A stretch of 64,000 bases of DNA from Methylotenera_A sp044228245 (GTDB lineage: Bacteria > Pseudomonadota > Gammaproteobacteria > Burkholderiales > Methylophilaceae): assembly GCA_044228245.1 (NCBI GenBank), contig JBGAVG010000003.1, positions 263,292 to 327,291 of the forward strand, in the 5' to 3' direction. A model generated the notes under the pieces. The model was given only the letters and a program-made list of their open reading frames with translations, was not told the origin of the DNA and ran no database searches. Below, one piece after another: positions 1 to 8,863 of this stretch; the stretch's first letter is position 1; every line of letters begins with the position of its first letter. The translations under genes and the position numbers were made by a program.

Positions 1-1
1 A

Positions 2-136
2 CGCCAGTTTGCAGCAGTAGATCCTGCATGGTTTGCGCAGTGCGAATATCCAAAATTAAGGGCTTGGCTGAATGATTGGCTGGATTCAGAATTGTTTAGA
101 AGCGTGATGACAAAACACCCGGCGTTTGTCGGGTGA
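2..136 (+). CDS. Glutathione S-transferase-like protein, C-terminal fragment (5' end outside window)
   Basis: The second frame is open from the window edge to TGA at 134-136 and gives the last 44 residues of a protein. The tail contains LRAWLNDWLDSELFRSVM followed by KHPAF. Patterns of the type LRAWLxxWLxSxLFxxVMxKHP are familiar from the C-terminal helices of cytosolic glutathione S-transferases. It converges with clpA, and its last codons double as the clpA terminator hairpin. Without the N-terminal thioredoxin-like domain the substrate class cannot be judged. The assignment rests on this short tail only. Confidence 0.6.
   Translation, partial: RQFAAVDPAWFAQCEYPKLRAWLNDWLDSELFRSVMTKHPAFVG
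112..135 (-). terminator. Intrinsic terminator of clpA
   Basis: Read on the minus strand, CACCCGAC and GCCGGGTG form an 8-bp stem (one G-U pair) with an AAAC tetraloop, followed by TTTTGT. It lies 10 bases past the clpA stop and inside the 3' end of the convergent GST-like gene. Confidence 0.7.
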
Positions 137-144
137 TTGAAAGG

Positions 145-2421
145 TTAAACAGTTTCAGCTTCCGGTTTCGGTGTTTCATGCTTTTCAGCAAAAATCAGTT
201 TGACCTGATCTTTGTCGTCAATATCCACATGCACCGCTCCGCCATTGGCCAAGCGGCCAAATAGCAATTCATCAGCCAGGGCTTTGCGTATGGTATCCTG
301 AATCAGGCGCGCCATTGGCCGTGCACCCATGCTCGGATCAAAGCCTTTCTTGCCCAGATACGCTTTAAGCGCATCGCTGAAGGTGACATCCACTTTCTTC
401 TCGTGCAACTGGTCTTCAAGCTGCATCAGGAACTTATCCACCACGCGGATAATGATGTCTTGCGACAACGCGCTAAACGATACGGTTGCATCCAGGCGGT
501 TGCGGAATTCTGGCGAGAACAGGCGTTTAATATCTGCCTGCTCATCCCCCGCTTGTTTACTGGTGGTAAAGCCCATGCTGGTTTTAGACAGGCTTTCCGC
601 GCCCGCATTGGTGGTCATGATAATCGTGACGTTGCGGAAATCTGCTTTGCGGCCATTATTGTCCGTCAGCGTGCCGTGATCCATCACTTGCAGCAGAATA
701 TTGAAAATATCCGGGTGCGCTTTTTCAATCTCATCCAGCAGCAGCACGCAATATGGCTGCTTAGTGATTGCCTCGGTCAGCAAGCCACCCTGGTCAAACC
801 CGACATAGCCGGGAGGCGCGCCAATCAGTCGGCTTACGGCATGGCGTTCCATGTATTCACTCATGTCGAAACGAATCAGCTCAATACCCATGATGTAGGC
901 GAGTTGTTTGGCGACTTCTGTTTTCCCCACGCCTGTGGGGCCGCTGAACAGGAAGCTGCCAATCGGTTTGTTGCCATGCCCCAGGCCGCTGCGCGCCATT
1001 TTAATTGCGGATGCGAGCACTTCAATCGCCTTATCCTGCCCAAATACCACCGCTTTCAAATCGCGTTCCAATGTTTTAAGTACGGTACGGTCGTCGCTGG
1101 AGATATTTTTGGGCGGAATGCGCGCAATCTTGGCGATGATGTCTTCAATCTCCTTGTGGCCGATCACTTTCTTCTGTTTCGATTTTGGCAAGATGCGCTG
1201 GGCCGCGCCAGCTTCATCAATCACATCAATCGCTTTATCGGGCAAATGACGGTCATTGATGTATTTGGCGGAAAGTTCTGCTGCCGTAGAAAGTGCGCTG
1301 GCACTGTATTTCACGCTGTGATGCTCTTCAAAGCGCGATTTCAGGCCTTTTAAGATATCGATTGTTTCGGCAACGCTTGGCTCTGCCACATCGATTTTCT
1401 GGAAGCGGCGTGAAAGTGCATGGTCTTTCTCGAAAATCCCACGGTATTCCTGGTAGGTGGTGGCGCCTATGCATTTGAGCGTGCCGTTTGAAAGCGCTGG
1501 TTTCAGCAGATTGCTTGCATCCAGTGTGCCGCCGCTGGCTGCGCCCGCGCCAATCAAGGTATGAATTTCATCGATAAACAGGATTGCATCCGGTTTTTCG
1601 GCGAGCTGTTTCATCACCGCTTTCAGGCGTTGCTCAAAGTCGCCACGGTATTTGGTGCCCGCTAGTAATGCGCCCATGTCGAGCGAATAAACAGTCGCGT
1701 TTGCCAGTACGTCGGGAATGTCCTTGCTTACAATGCGGCTTGCCAGACCTTCGGCAATCGCGGTTTTGCCCACGCCAGCTTCACCCACCAATAGCGGATT
1801 ATTTTTGCGGCGGCGGCATAAGGTCTGGATGACACGCTCAAGCTCCGGCGCGCGGCCGATGAGCGGATCGATTTTGCCCGCAGCGACTTGCGCGTTCAGG
1901 TTGAGTGTAAAGTTTTCCAATGCCCCATTGGGAGCAGATTCTGTTTCAATATCAGTTTCGCTGCTATCGGTTTTGTTATCGCCTTCCGGAATTTTGGCTA
2001 CACCATGTGAAATATAATTCACCACATCAAGCCGTGTAATGCCTTGCTGGTGCAGAAAAAATACCGCATGAGAATCTTTTTCGCCATAGATCGCAACAAG
2101 CACATTGGCACCCGTCACCTCTTTCTTGCCAGAGGATTGCACATGCAGCATGGCGCGTTGAATGACGCGCTGGAAGCCCAATGTGGGCTGCGTATCAACT
2201 TCATCTTCGCCGCCTACGATGGGCGTGTGCTCTTCAATGTAGTGAATAAGTTCAGCGCGTAAAACATCGAATTTTGCTCCGCATGCACGCAACACTTCAG
2301 CCGCAGTCGGGTTGTCGATCATCGCCAGCAACAAATGCTCAACCGTGATGAGTTCATGGCGCTTTTGTCGCGCATCCATAAACGCCATGTGGAGGCTTAC
2401 TTCTAATTCCTGAGCAATCAT
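145..2421 (-). CDS. clpA: ClpA, ATP-dependent Clp protease ATP-binding subunit
   Basis: AAA+ unfoldase that forms hexamers on ClpP and unfolds N-degron and ssrA-tagged substrates in the cytoplasm. The 758-residue length is normal for ClpA. Visible in order are the Clp-N double repeat (about residues 1-150), an acidic linker, AAA module D1 with Walker A GEAGVGKT near residue 218 and Walker B LFIDEIH, and module D2 with Walker A GPTGVGKT and Walker B VLLLDEIEKAH. The ClpP-docking loop, usually IGL or IGF, reads MGF just before the TPEFRNRLD-like segment (here SPEFRNRLD). clpS, the adaptor that directs ClpA to N-end-rule substrates, lies 170 bases upstream in the same orientation, the usual pairing. 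clpP is not in the window. Confidence 0.97.
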   Translation of the reverse strand: MIAQELEVSLHMAFMDARQKRHELITVEHLLLAMIDNPTAAEVLRACGAKFDVLRAELIHYIEEHTPIVGGEDEVDTQPTLGFQRVIQRAMLHVQSSGKKEVTGANVLVAIYGEKDSHAVFFLHQQGITRLDVVNYISHGVAKIPEGDNKTDSSETDIETESAPNGALENFTLNLNAQVAAGKIDPLIGRAPELERVIQTLCRRRKNNPLLVGEAGVGKTAIAEGLASRIVSKDIPDVLANATVYSLDMGALLAGTKYRGDFEQRLKAVMKQLAEKPDAILFIDEIHTLIGAGAASGGTLDASNLLKPALSNGTLKCIGATTYQEYRGIFEKDHALSRRFQKIDVAEPSVAETIDILKGLKSRFEEHHSVKYSASALSTAAELSAKYINDRHLPDKAIDVIDEAGAAQRILPKSKQKKVIGHKEIEDIIAKIARIPPKNISSDDRTVLKTLERDLKAVVFGQDKAIEVLASAIKMARSGLGHGNKPIGSFLFSGPTGVGKTEVAKQLAYIMGIELIRFDMSEYMERHAVSRLIGAPPGYVGFDQGGLLTEAITKQPYCVLLLDEIEKAHPDIFNILLQVMDHGTLTDNNGRKADFRNVTIIMTTNAGAESLSKTSMGFTTSKQAGDEQADIKRLFSPEFRNRLDATVSFSALSQDIIIRVVDKFLMQLEDQLHEKKVDVTFSDALKAYLGKKGFDPSMGARPMARLIQDTIRKALADELLFGRLANGGAVHVDIDDKDQVKLIFAEKHETPKPEAETV

Positions 2422-2591
2422 AACATCACCTTATAAATTCATTTTACGAGTTAATCGCATTGTTGCGTGCTCGCTCAATCCTTGCCTATAAACCATATAT
2501 GTCTGCGTCTTTCGCTCCGCGGCTCCTTGCGCTTAATCTCGCAAAAAGAATTTCTGAAGGTGACTTTTAACATATTAAAACTAAATACCAA

Positions 2592-2903
2592 TTAAGCTGG
2601 CTCTACTACACACTGCAAAGGGTGTTGCGCTTCCCTGGCATGTATCATGACCTGATTCATCTTTGTTTCCGCGATATCCTGCGGATATACGCCGCACACC
2701 CCTACACCTTCTGTATGTACTTTGAGCATAATTTGCGTGGCTTGTTCACGGTTTTTATTAAAAAAACGTTGAATCGTTTCAACCACAAACTCCATAGGAG
2801 TGTAATCGTCATTTATCAGCAATACTTTAAACATATCGGGCAGTTTTGGTTTGACTGCGCTAGGCTTAAGTGCGGTATCGCCAGTGTGGTGCGTATTTGC
2901 CAT
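2592..2903 (-). CDS. clpS: ClpS, ClpA adaptor protein
   Basis: Small cytoplasmic adaptor of 103 residues. It binds the N domain of ClpA and presents proteins with destabilising N-terminal residues for degradation. The signature NDDYTPMEFVV (family NDDxTPMxFVV), followed by a short helix and HxxGxGxCGVYP (here HTEGVGVCGVYP), covers the substrate-binding pocket. The N-terminal 25 residues are hydrophilic and presumably flexible, as usual in ClpS. The gene precedes clpA on the same strand. The 170-base gap between them may allow separate expression, but I see no clear promoter or terminator in it. Confidence 0.96.
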   Translation of the reverse strand: MANTHHTGDTALKPSAVKPKLPDMFKVLLINDDYTPMEFVVETIQRFFNKNREQATQIMLKVHTEGVGVCGVYPQDIAETKMNQVMIHAREAQHPLQCVVEPA

Positions 2904-2996
2904 ATGCTTGTTTGCTAACTTACTAGTTTGTATTTTGAGCCAAACTGTAGAAAATTCAAGCCCAATTTTAAGAGGGGTTTTGCCGCCTGTTCGAAA

Positions 2997-4268
2997 TCAG
3001 GGAAATATTTTGACGCTTTTGACGATTCTGTCCTGAGTTTGCAAGATTTCCAGTCTGTGATCGCCGATTTTAAGACTGGTATTGGGTTCTGGGATATCTT
3101 CGAAATGTTCTAATATCAAACCGTTCAATGTGCGCGGGCCGTCCGTTGGCAACTGCAGGTTGAGCTTTTTATTCAAATCGCGCAGTGAGCTGCTGCCATC
3201 TACCAGCCAGCTGCCATCGACTTCCTGACGATAGCTTCCAATGCGGCTTGGCGATTGCGTGGTAAAGTCGCCGATGACTTCTTCCAGGATGTCTTCCAGC
3301 GTGATCAGGCCTTTAAATTCACCGTACTCATCCACCACCAGTGCGATACGCTCCTGGTTTTCCTGAAACTGCTGGATTTGCGTATAAAGCGGCGTGCCGG
3401 CTGGCACAAAATAAGGGTCTTCGATAATCTCCCGCAACGATTCTTTGGTCAACTCGTTATTTTGCAAGTGTGCGCGAATCTGGTTGATGACCTTGCGGAT
3501 ATGGATGATGCCGATAATTTCTTCACTGTCGCCTGCGCGTACCGGCAGACGCGTATGGTGGCTAGTCGAAATACGCTGCAGGATATCGTCAATCGGCGCA
3601 TCGAAATCAATGACTTCAACCAAGGTGTGGGCGGTCATCACGTCATCTACCGTGATTTTTTCCAGCTCGAATAAGTTGAGCAGAATAGCGCGGTGTTTAT
3701 TCGGCATGAAATGCCCGGCATCAGTCACAATGCTCCTGAGTTCATCCATGGTGAGTGATTGTGCGTTTTCGCTAAAGTTAATGTTGACTCTCAATAGCTT
3801 GAGTAAGCCTTTTACGAATAAATTAACAAACCAGACTGCGGGATACAGCAGTTTGAGCAGAGGGTAGAGGATGTAGCTGCAAAAAATACCGAGTTTTTCC
3901 GGATAAGCTGCGGCAATGACTTTGGGGGAGATTTCACTAAACACCAATATGGCAAAAGTGACCGCAAGCGTGCCTGTCATCAGTATCCATTCGCCTTCGC
4001 CGAACAATTCAACGGTGATAATGGTGACCAGAGTAGCCGAGGCGGCATTGGCAAAGTTGTTGCACAGCAAAATGACGCCCAGCAGCTTGTCGGTCTTTGC
4101 CAGAAGGGCGCTTGCCAGGCGCGCGCCGCGGTGTCCTTCTTTAACTAGGTGTCGTAGCCGGTAGCGGTTAAGCGACATCAGGCTGGTTTCAGCGATTGAG
4201 AAAAAGCCAGAAATGAGCAGCAGCAAAGCTAAAATAGCCAGTTGCCAAGCGATGGGAACATTATCCAA
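2997..4268 (-). CDS. CNNM/CorB-HlyC family membrane protein with CBS pair
   Basis: This 423-residue inner-membrane protein has the three-part architecture of the CorB/YfjD-YtfL group. First comes a DUF21 (CNNM) membrane domain with about four hydrophobic segments, covering roughly residues 1-190 and including ISGFFSIAETSLMSLN. A tandem CBS pair follows at about 200-330, and a CorC_HlyC domain closes the protein (about 345-420). Family members are linked to magnesium or cobalt efflux and resistance, but substrates are rarely proven and none is claimed here. The CBS motif EDILEEVIGD is intact. It reads alone between clpS and secF and nothing around it suggests a specific role. Confidence 0.9.
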   Translation of the reverse strand: MDNVPIAWQLAILALLLLISGFFSIAETSLMSLNRYRLRHLVKEGHRGARLASALLAKTDKLLGVILLCNNFANAASATLVTIITVELFGEGEWILMTGTLAVTFAILVFSEISPKVIAAAYPEKLGIFCSYILYPLLKLLYPAVWFVNLFVKGLLKLLRVNINFSENAQSLTMDELRSIVTDAGHFMPNKHRAILLNLFELEKITVDDVMTAHTLVEVIDFDAPIDDILQRISTSHHTRLPVRAGDSEEIIGIIHIRKVINQIRAHLQNNELTKESLREIIEDPYFVPAGTPLYTQIQQFQENQERIALVVDEYGEFKGLITLEDILEEVIGDFTTQSPSRIGSYRQEVDGSWLVDGSSSLRDLNKKLNLQLPTDGPRTLNGLILEHFEDIPEPNTSLKIGDHRLEILQTQDRIVKSVKIFP

Positions 4269-4321
4269 TGAGTGTTAAATCGTTGTTATGAATGAGGTAA
4301 GTTTACCTGCTAATCACTTTA

Positions 4322-4341
4322 TTAATCAAGCGCTTGATTAA
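4322..4341. repeat. 20-bp perfect palindrome downstream of secF
   Basis: TTAATCAAGCGCTTGATTAA is a perfect inverted repeat starting 6 bases past the secF stop. It could fold as a terminator hairpin for secF, but on the minus strand it is followed by TAATAAAG rather than a U-run. It may therefore be a 3'-end stabilising hairpin or a protein-binding site. Confidence 0.6.
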
Positions 4342-4347
4342 AGCGAA

Positions 4348-5292
4348 TCACGGCATGGACTCTGCTTCTTTGCTAGCATCTTTTTTCTCAATATCGCCAA
4401 TCAGGTTGGCACGATTGACGCCAAGCCACATGGCAATCGGGCAGGCGACCAGTACTGAAGAATAAATGCCGAACAAAATGCCGATAGTGAGTGCCAGTGC
4501 GAAGTTATGCAGCACCTCTCCACCGAATAACAGCATAGAGCCCACCATGGTTTGCGTCATCAAGTGTGTGATCACAGTGCGCGACATAGTGCGGGTGATG
4601 GCGTTATCAATCACTTGTACGACACCCGCCTTGCGCATTTTGCGGAAATTTTCGCGCACCCTGTCGAATACCACGACAGATTCGTTGACGGAGTAGCCTA
4701 ACACCGCCAGAATCGCAGCAAGCACGGTAAGGTTGAATTCCCACTGGAAGAAGGCGAAAAACCCCAAAATAATTATCACGTCATGCATGTTGGCGATAAT
4801 CGCGGCAACAGCAAAACGCCATTCAAAGCGGATTGCCAGATAAGCCATAATGCCTATGCAAACGAGTAGCAGTGCCAATCCGCCATTCGAGTAAAGCTCT
4901 TCACCTACCTGCGAGCCTACCGATTCCACTCGGCGCACTTCTGCTTGCGGGTCTGCAGCTTGCAGTGCTTTTGCCACGGTTTCAGAAAGTTGTGCAATCG
5001 ACATTTCCTTCTTAAGTGGCAGGCGAATTAATACATCATGGCTGGTCCCGAAGTTCTGTACAGTGGCATCTTTTAAGCCAATGCTGTCCACCGCCTTGCG
5101 AATGCCTTCAATATTGGCAGCTTGCGGGTAATTCACCTCCATCACCGTGCCGCCAGTGAAATCTACGCCGTAATTTAAACCTTTGGTCGCTAAGAAAAAC
5201 ACTGCCAAAACAAAAGTAATAAGAGAAATGGCCGTGGTTAGACGGCTATAGCTCATAAACGGGATGTCTTTCTTGATTCTAAATAATTCCAT
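4348..5292 (-). CDS. secF: SecF, protein translocase accessory subunit
   Basis: Inner-membrane RND-type subunit that works with SecD and YajC to use the proton motive force to pull exported proteins off SecYEG. The reading frame is open further upstream into secD. The start chosen is the ATG of MELFRIKKDIPFM, preceded by GAGTAAAG, which gives the usual SecF length (314 residues). A first membrane segment follows at about 20-40. Next come a periplasmic domain with YGVDFTGGTVMEV and five C-terminal membrane helices with the SecF motif GYSVNESVVVFDRVRENFR. It lies 31 bases downstream of secD and is probably translated from the same mRNA. Confidence 0.96.
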   Translation of the reverse strand: MELFRIKKDIPFMSYSRLTTAISLITFVLAVFFLATKGLNYGVDFTGGTVMEVNYPQAANIEGIRKAVDSIGLKDATVQNFGTSHDVLIRLPLKKEMSIAQLSETVAKALQAADPQAEVRRVESVGSQVGEELYSNGGLALLLVCIGIMAYLAIRFEWRFAVAAIIANMHDVIIILGFFAFFQWEFNLTVLAAILAVLGYSVNESVVVFDRVRENFRKMRKAGVVQVIDNAITRTMSRTVITHLMTQTMVGSMLLFGGEVLHNFALALTIGILFGIYSSVLVACPIAMWLGVNRANLIGDIEKKDASKEAESMP

Positions 5293-5323
5293 AATCTTTA
5301 CTCGTTTGTATTTGTTTGCAGCA

Positions 5324-7171
5324 TTAGCTTGGTTTGTAGATTTGTCCGATGGACAGTTTGGTAAGCTTGCGACGATAGCCATAAATTAGATTGACTATAG
5401 CGCGCGATACCAAAACCGCGCTGAACATGGAGGTTAAAATGCCCAGAACGTGCACTACGGCAAACCCTTTGATGGGGCCGGTGCCGAACATGAACAGAGC
5501 CAGGCCGGCAATCAAGGTGGTGACGTTGGAATCGATAATCGTGTCGAAGGCGCGGTCATAACCCGCATGGATACTGGCTTGTGGCGTATTGCCATTGCGC
5601 AGTTCTTCGCGAACCCGCTCGTTAATCAGTACATTGGCGTCAATTGCCATGCCCAATGCCAAGGCAATCGCAGCCAGGCCGGGCAGGGTAAGCGTGGCTT
5701 GCAGCATGGATAAAATTGCCACCAGCAACAGCAAATTGACCCCCAGAGCCAGCACAGAAACGCCGCCAAATACTAAGTAGTAAATCATCATCATGGCTGC
5801 AATGGCGGCAAAGCCCCACAGGGTAGAGTGCACGCCCCGCTTGATGTTTTCTTCACCCATGCTGGGGCCGACAGTGCGCTCCTCGATGATTTCCATCGGT
5901 GCAGCCAGTGCGCCGGCGCGCAACAGCAATGAAATATCAGTGGCTTCCTGCGCAGAGCTCATGCCGGAAATCTGCACATGGCCGCCGCCAATCTCTTCGT
6001 TGATCACCGGCGCGGTAATCACTTCGGTGCTGTTTTTCTCGATGAGCAGAATCGCCATGCGTTTGCCAACGTTATCGCGCGTCACATTTTTGAAAATGCC
6101 GGCGCCACGGCCGTCCAGCGTTACGTTCACCACTGCGCCGCCGGTTTGCTGATTGACGCCCGGGCCGGCATCGGTGATGCGGTCACCCGTCAGCACCACG
6201 CTTTTCTTGACCAGAATCGGACGGCCTTCGCGATCTTTATACAGTTCGTCGCCGAAAGGTACCTGGCCCTTTTCGGCAGCTTCCAAAGTGGCAAGGTCTT
6301 TTTTGTCCTCATCCACCATGCGGATTTCCAGTGTGGCGGTGCGGCCCAGAATCTCTTTGGCCTTGGCGGTATCCTGCACGCCTGGCAATTGCACCACGAT
6401 GCGGTCAAAGCCTTGTTGCTGCACGATCGGCTCGGCAACACCAAGTTCATTAATCCGGTTATGCAGTGTCTGCAGGTTTTGCTTGAGCGCAAACTCCTGA
6501 ATTTTTAACTTGGTGGCTTCGCCAATGGTGGCAATCAGCACGTGCTCTTTGCCGCTTTTAGCGCTGTTGTAGGTTAAATCCGGATAGTCTTTGCTCAGTA
6601 TTTTCTGCGCTTTTTCAAGTTCGTCCTCGCTCTCAAATTTCACTTCTACTTTCTGGCCATCGCGTGCAATGCCAAAATAATTTATTTTTTCACGGCGCAA
6701 CGCAGTACGGAAATCGCCAACACTGCTTTCAGCAGCCTTATCCAGCGCGGCTTTCATGTCAACTTGCAGCAGAAAGTGCACGCCGCCGCGCAAGTCCAGC
6801 CCCAGATACATGGGTTTCGCACCGATGCCTAATAACCAATTAGGCGTTTGTGACAATAAATTTAATGCGACCGTGTAATCCTTACCTAAATTGGCAATCA
6901 GCTTATCTTTGGCTTTGATTTGCTCTTCCGGACTCTCAAAGCGCACCTTCACACCGCTCGCATCTAAAAATATGCCGTTAAACTTAATGTTGGCAAGCTG
7001 TAATGTTGCTTCTACCTTTTTCAGCAGCTCAGGGTTGGCTTTCAGTGTTGCTTTTGCCGGACTGACTTGCACGGCCGGGGATTCGCCATAAAAATTGGGG
7101 ATGGTATATAACAGGCCAATTAAAATGACAACAGCAACAAGAATATACTTCCAGGTAGGGTAGCGGTTCAT
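5324..7171 (-). CDS. secD: SecD, protein translocase accessory subunit
   Basis: Partner of SecF in the holo-translocon; 615 residues, normal for a proteobacterial SecD. It shows an N-terminal membrane segment (about 7-25), the P1 periplasmic head with LGLDLRGGVHFLLQVD near residue 125, and a second periplasmic repeat with the ATLEIRMVDEDK strand. Five C-terminal helices include AIALALGMAIDANVLINERVREELR, where the Asp belongs to the proton path. The order yajC-secD-secF on the minus strand downstream of tgt is the classic proteobacterial arrangement. Confidence 0.97.
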   Translation of the reverse strand: MNRYPTWKYILVAVVILIGLLYTIPNFYGESPAVQVSPAKATLKANPELLKKVEATLQLANIKFNGIFLDASGVKVRFESPEEQIKAKDKLIANLGKDYTVALNLLSQTPNWLLGIGAKPMYLGLDLRGGVHFLLQVDMKAALDKAAESSVGDFRTALRREKINYFGIARDGQKVEVKFESEDELEKAQKILSKDYPDLTYNSAKSGKEHVLIATIGEATKLKIQEFALKQNLQTLHNRINELGVAEPIVQQQGFDRIVVQLPGVQDTAKAKEILGRTATLEIRMVDEDKKDLATLEAAEKGQVPFGDELYKDREGRPILVKKSVVLTGDRITDAGPGVNQQTGGAVVNVTLDGRGAGIFKNVTRDNVGKRMAILLIEKNSTEVITAPVINEEIGGGHVQISGMSSAQEATDISLLLRAGALAAPMEIIEERTVGPSMGEENIKRGVHSTLWGFAAIAAMMMIYYLVFGGVSVLALGVNLLLLVAILSMLQATLTLPGLAAIALALGMAIDANVLINERVREELRNGNTPQASIHAGYDRAFDTIIDSNVTTLIAGLALFMFGTGPIKGFAVVHVLGILTSMFSAVLVSRAIVNLIYGYRRKLTKLSIGQIYKPS

Positions 7172-7214
7172 AACGCGGCTCGATTAATGCTGAAAAATGA
7201 GTTAGATGGCTGTG

Positions 7215-7532
7215 CTAGATTGATTTTAAAGTGCCTGGCGGCAACAGGGTTTGCACGGAATGCTTTTGCACGTTGATTACCGTATTGGCGGTAATCTCGA
7301 CGCTGACAAAGTTGTCGCCCACTTTAGTAACTTTGCCAATCACGCCGCCAGCGGTGGCGACTTCATCGCCTGCTTTAAGCGCATCAATCATGGCTTTGTG
7401 CTGTTTGGCCTGTTTCATTTGCGGGCGAATCAGCATGAAATAAAACAGAACAAAAATGATCACGATGGGCAAAAAGCTCATTAAATCACTGCCCGCAGCG
7501 GCTGGGGCGGCATATGCATTACTAATAAACAT
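7215..7532 (-). CDS. yajC: YajC, Sec translocon accessory protein
   Basis: Small single-span inner-membrane protein of 105 residues associated with SecDF. A hydrophobic segment at about 18-37 (LPIVIIFVLFYFMLIRPQMK) is followed by the conserved RPQMKQAKQHKAMIDALKAG and the GDEVATAGGVIGKVTKV barrel. The tail is basic and soluble. It sits between tgt and secD on the same strand, the usual place. Confidence 0.96.
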   Translation of the reverse strand: MFISNAYAAPAAAGSDLMSFLPIVIIFVLFYFMLIRPQMKQAKQHKAMIDALKAGDEVATAGGVIGKVTKVGDNFVSVEITANTVINVQKHSVQTLLPPGTLKSI

Positions 7533-7597
7533 GGTTTAATTCCTAAATAAAATTTATTTTTAAATCAACGGCGAATTTTAACACAGAGTTATGCCGA

Positions 7598-8731
7598 TTA
7601 TTGTTGTGAGCATTGCTGTGAGCTTAGTTGTGCACGTTTCGTTGCAAATTCCTGGGTAAACGAGGCAAAAGTGCCTGCTTCAATCGCACTGCGCATGCCT
7701 TGCATTAAAAATTGATAATAATGCAGGTTGTGGATGGTGTTGAGGCGCGCGCCCAGAATCTCGCCCACTTTGTGCAAATGGTGCAGATAGGCACGGGTAA
7801 AGTTGCGGCAGGTGTAGCAGCTGCAATCGGCATCCAGCGGGCGCGTATCATTTTTATAGCCGGCGTTTTTGATTTTAACATCGCCATATTGTGTGAACAG
7901 CCAGCCGTTGCGTGCGTTGCGGGTGGGCATCACGCAATCGAACATATCGATGCCCTGAGTCACCGCATCCACCAGGTCTTCCGGCGTGCCTACGCCCATT
8001 AAATAACGCGGTTTGTTTTGCGGCATTTTGGGGGCTGTGTGCGTCAAAATACGCAGCATGTCTTCTTTCGGTTCACCTACGGACAAGCCGCCGATCGCGT
8101 AGCCGTCGAAATCAATGCCGGTTAACCCGTTCAGCGAAATATCACGCAAATCTTCATACATGCCGCCCTGGATGATGCCAAATAAAGCATTGTTATTGCC
8201 TTGATGTGCATCTTTGCTACGTTTTGCCCAACGCAACGAAAGCTGCATCGAGTCGTTGGCTTGTTTGTGTGTGGCGGGGTAGGGTGTGCATTCGTCAAAA
8301 ATCATCACGATGTCAGAATTCAATACCTTTTGAATGCGCATGGATTCTTCGGGTGTTAAAAAACAGCTGTCGCCGTTAATGGGCGAGCGGAACTTCACGC
8401 CTTCTTCGCTGATTTTTCTTAAGTCGCCCAGGCTCCATACCTGAAAGCCGCCAGAATCGGTAAGGATGGGCTTATCCCAGCCCATAAACTTGTGCAGGCC
8501 GCCATGTGCAGCAATTACGTCCAAACCCGGGCGCAGCCATAAATGAAAGGTATTGCCCAGCACGATATGCGCGTTAATTTCGGTGAGTTCGAGTGGCGAC
8601 ATGGCTTTTACCGTGCCGTAGGTGCCAACCGGCATGAATGCTGGGGTTTCTACCGTACCGTGCGCAAGCGTCAGTGTGCCGCGGCGGGCGAGGCCATCTA
8701 TTTTGTGTAATGTAAATTGCATGATAATCAA
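7598..8731 (-). CDS. tgt: Queuine tRNA-ribosyltransferase (Tgt)
   Basis: Exchanges guanine-34 of GUN-anticodon tRNAs for preQ1 in queuosine synthesis. The TIM-barrel motifs are complete: GGFQVWSL with the catalytic Asp of LTDSGGFQ just before it, the second aspartate in DGYAIGGLSVGEP, MGVGTPEDLV, and FDCVMPTRNARNG with the nucleophile region. The Zn site is present as CSCYTCRNFTRAYLHHL. The frame starts MIIMQ; the second ATG (8722) gives the family-typical MQFTLHKIDG start. The protein has about 374-377 residues. It is head of the tgt-yajC-secDF group and divergent from pssA. Confidence 0.97.
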   Translation of the reverse strand: MIIMQFTLHKIDGLARRGTLTLAHGTVETPAFMPVGTYGTVKAMSPLELTEINAHIVLGNTFHLWLRPGLDVIAAHGGLHKFMGWDKPILTDSGGFQVWSLGDLRKISEEGVKFRSPINGDSCFLTPEESMRIQKVLNSDIVMIFDECTPYPATHKQANDSMQLSLRWAKRSKDAHQGNNNALFGIIQGGMYEDLRDISLNGLTGIDFDGYAIGGLSVGEPKEDMLRILTHTAPKMPQNKPRYLMGVGTPEDLVDAVTQGIDMFDCVMPTRNARNGWLFTQYGDVKIKNAGYKNDTRPLDADCSCYTCRNFTRAYLHHLHKVGEILGARLNTIHNLHYYQFLMQGMRSAIEAGTFASFTQEFATKRAQLSSQQCSQQ

Positions 8732-8764
8732 CTAATGAATTAGCCGCGATATTATCATATCGGC

Positions 8765-8827
8765 TTTGCTATACTTTAGACTTTGTTAAGCATTTATCTT
8801 GGTAATTTGGGGCGTTTTGCTATACTT
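8765..8827 (+). promoter_or_regulatory. Duplicated extended -10 promoter elements upstream of pssA
   Basis: The 12-mer TTTGCTATACTT occurs twice, at 8765-8776 and 8816-8827, spaced 51 bases apart. Both contain TGC-TATACT, an extended -10 pattern (TGnTATAAT-like). Poor -35 boxes at the expected distance fit extended -10 promoters. They would drive pssA, whose ATG is at 8864. No transcript data are available, so which copy works is unknown. Confidence 0.45.
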
Positions 8828-8863
8828 AAGCTAATCTGTTAAATCAATTAACCGCACAAACTT

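Noticed and set aside
403..1353. Long plus-strand open frame of 316 codons opposite clpA
   Set aside because: It lies fully antisense to the conserved clpA gene, and its translation has no recognisable motif and an improbable composition (rich in Phe, His and Gln). It is a shadow frame.
2422..2591. GC-rich stretch between clpA and clpS considered as a dispersed repeat or small RNA
   Set aside because: I found no second copy in the window and no clear hairpin with a U-run, so there is nothing firm to annotate.
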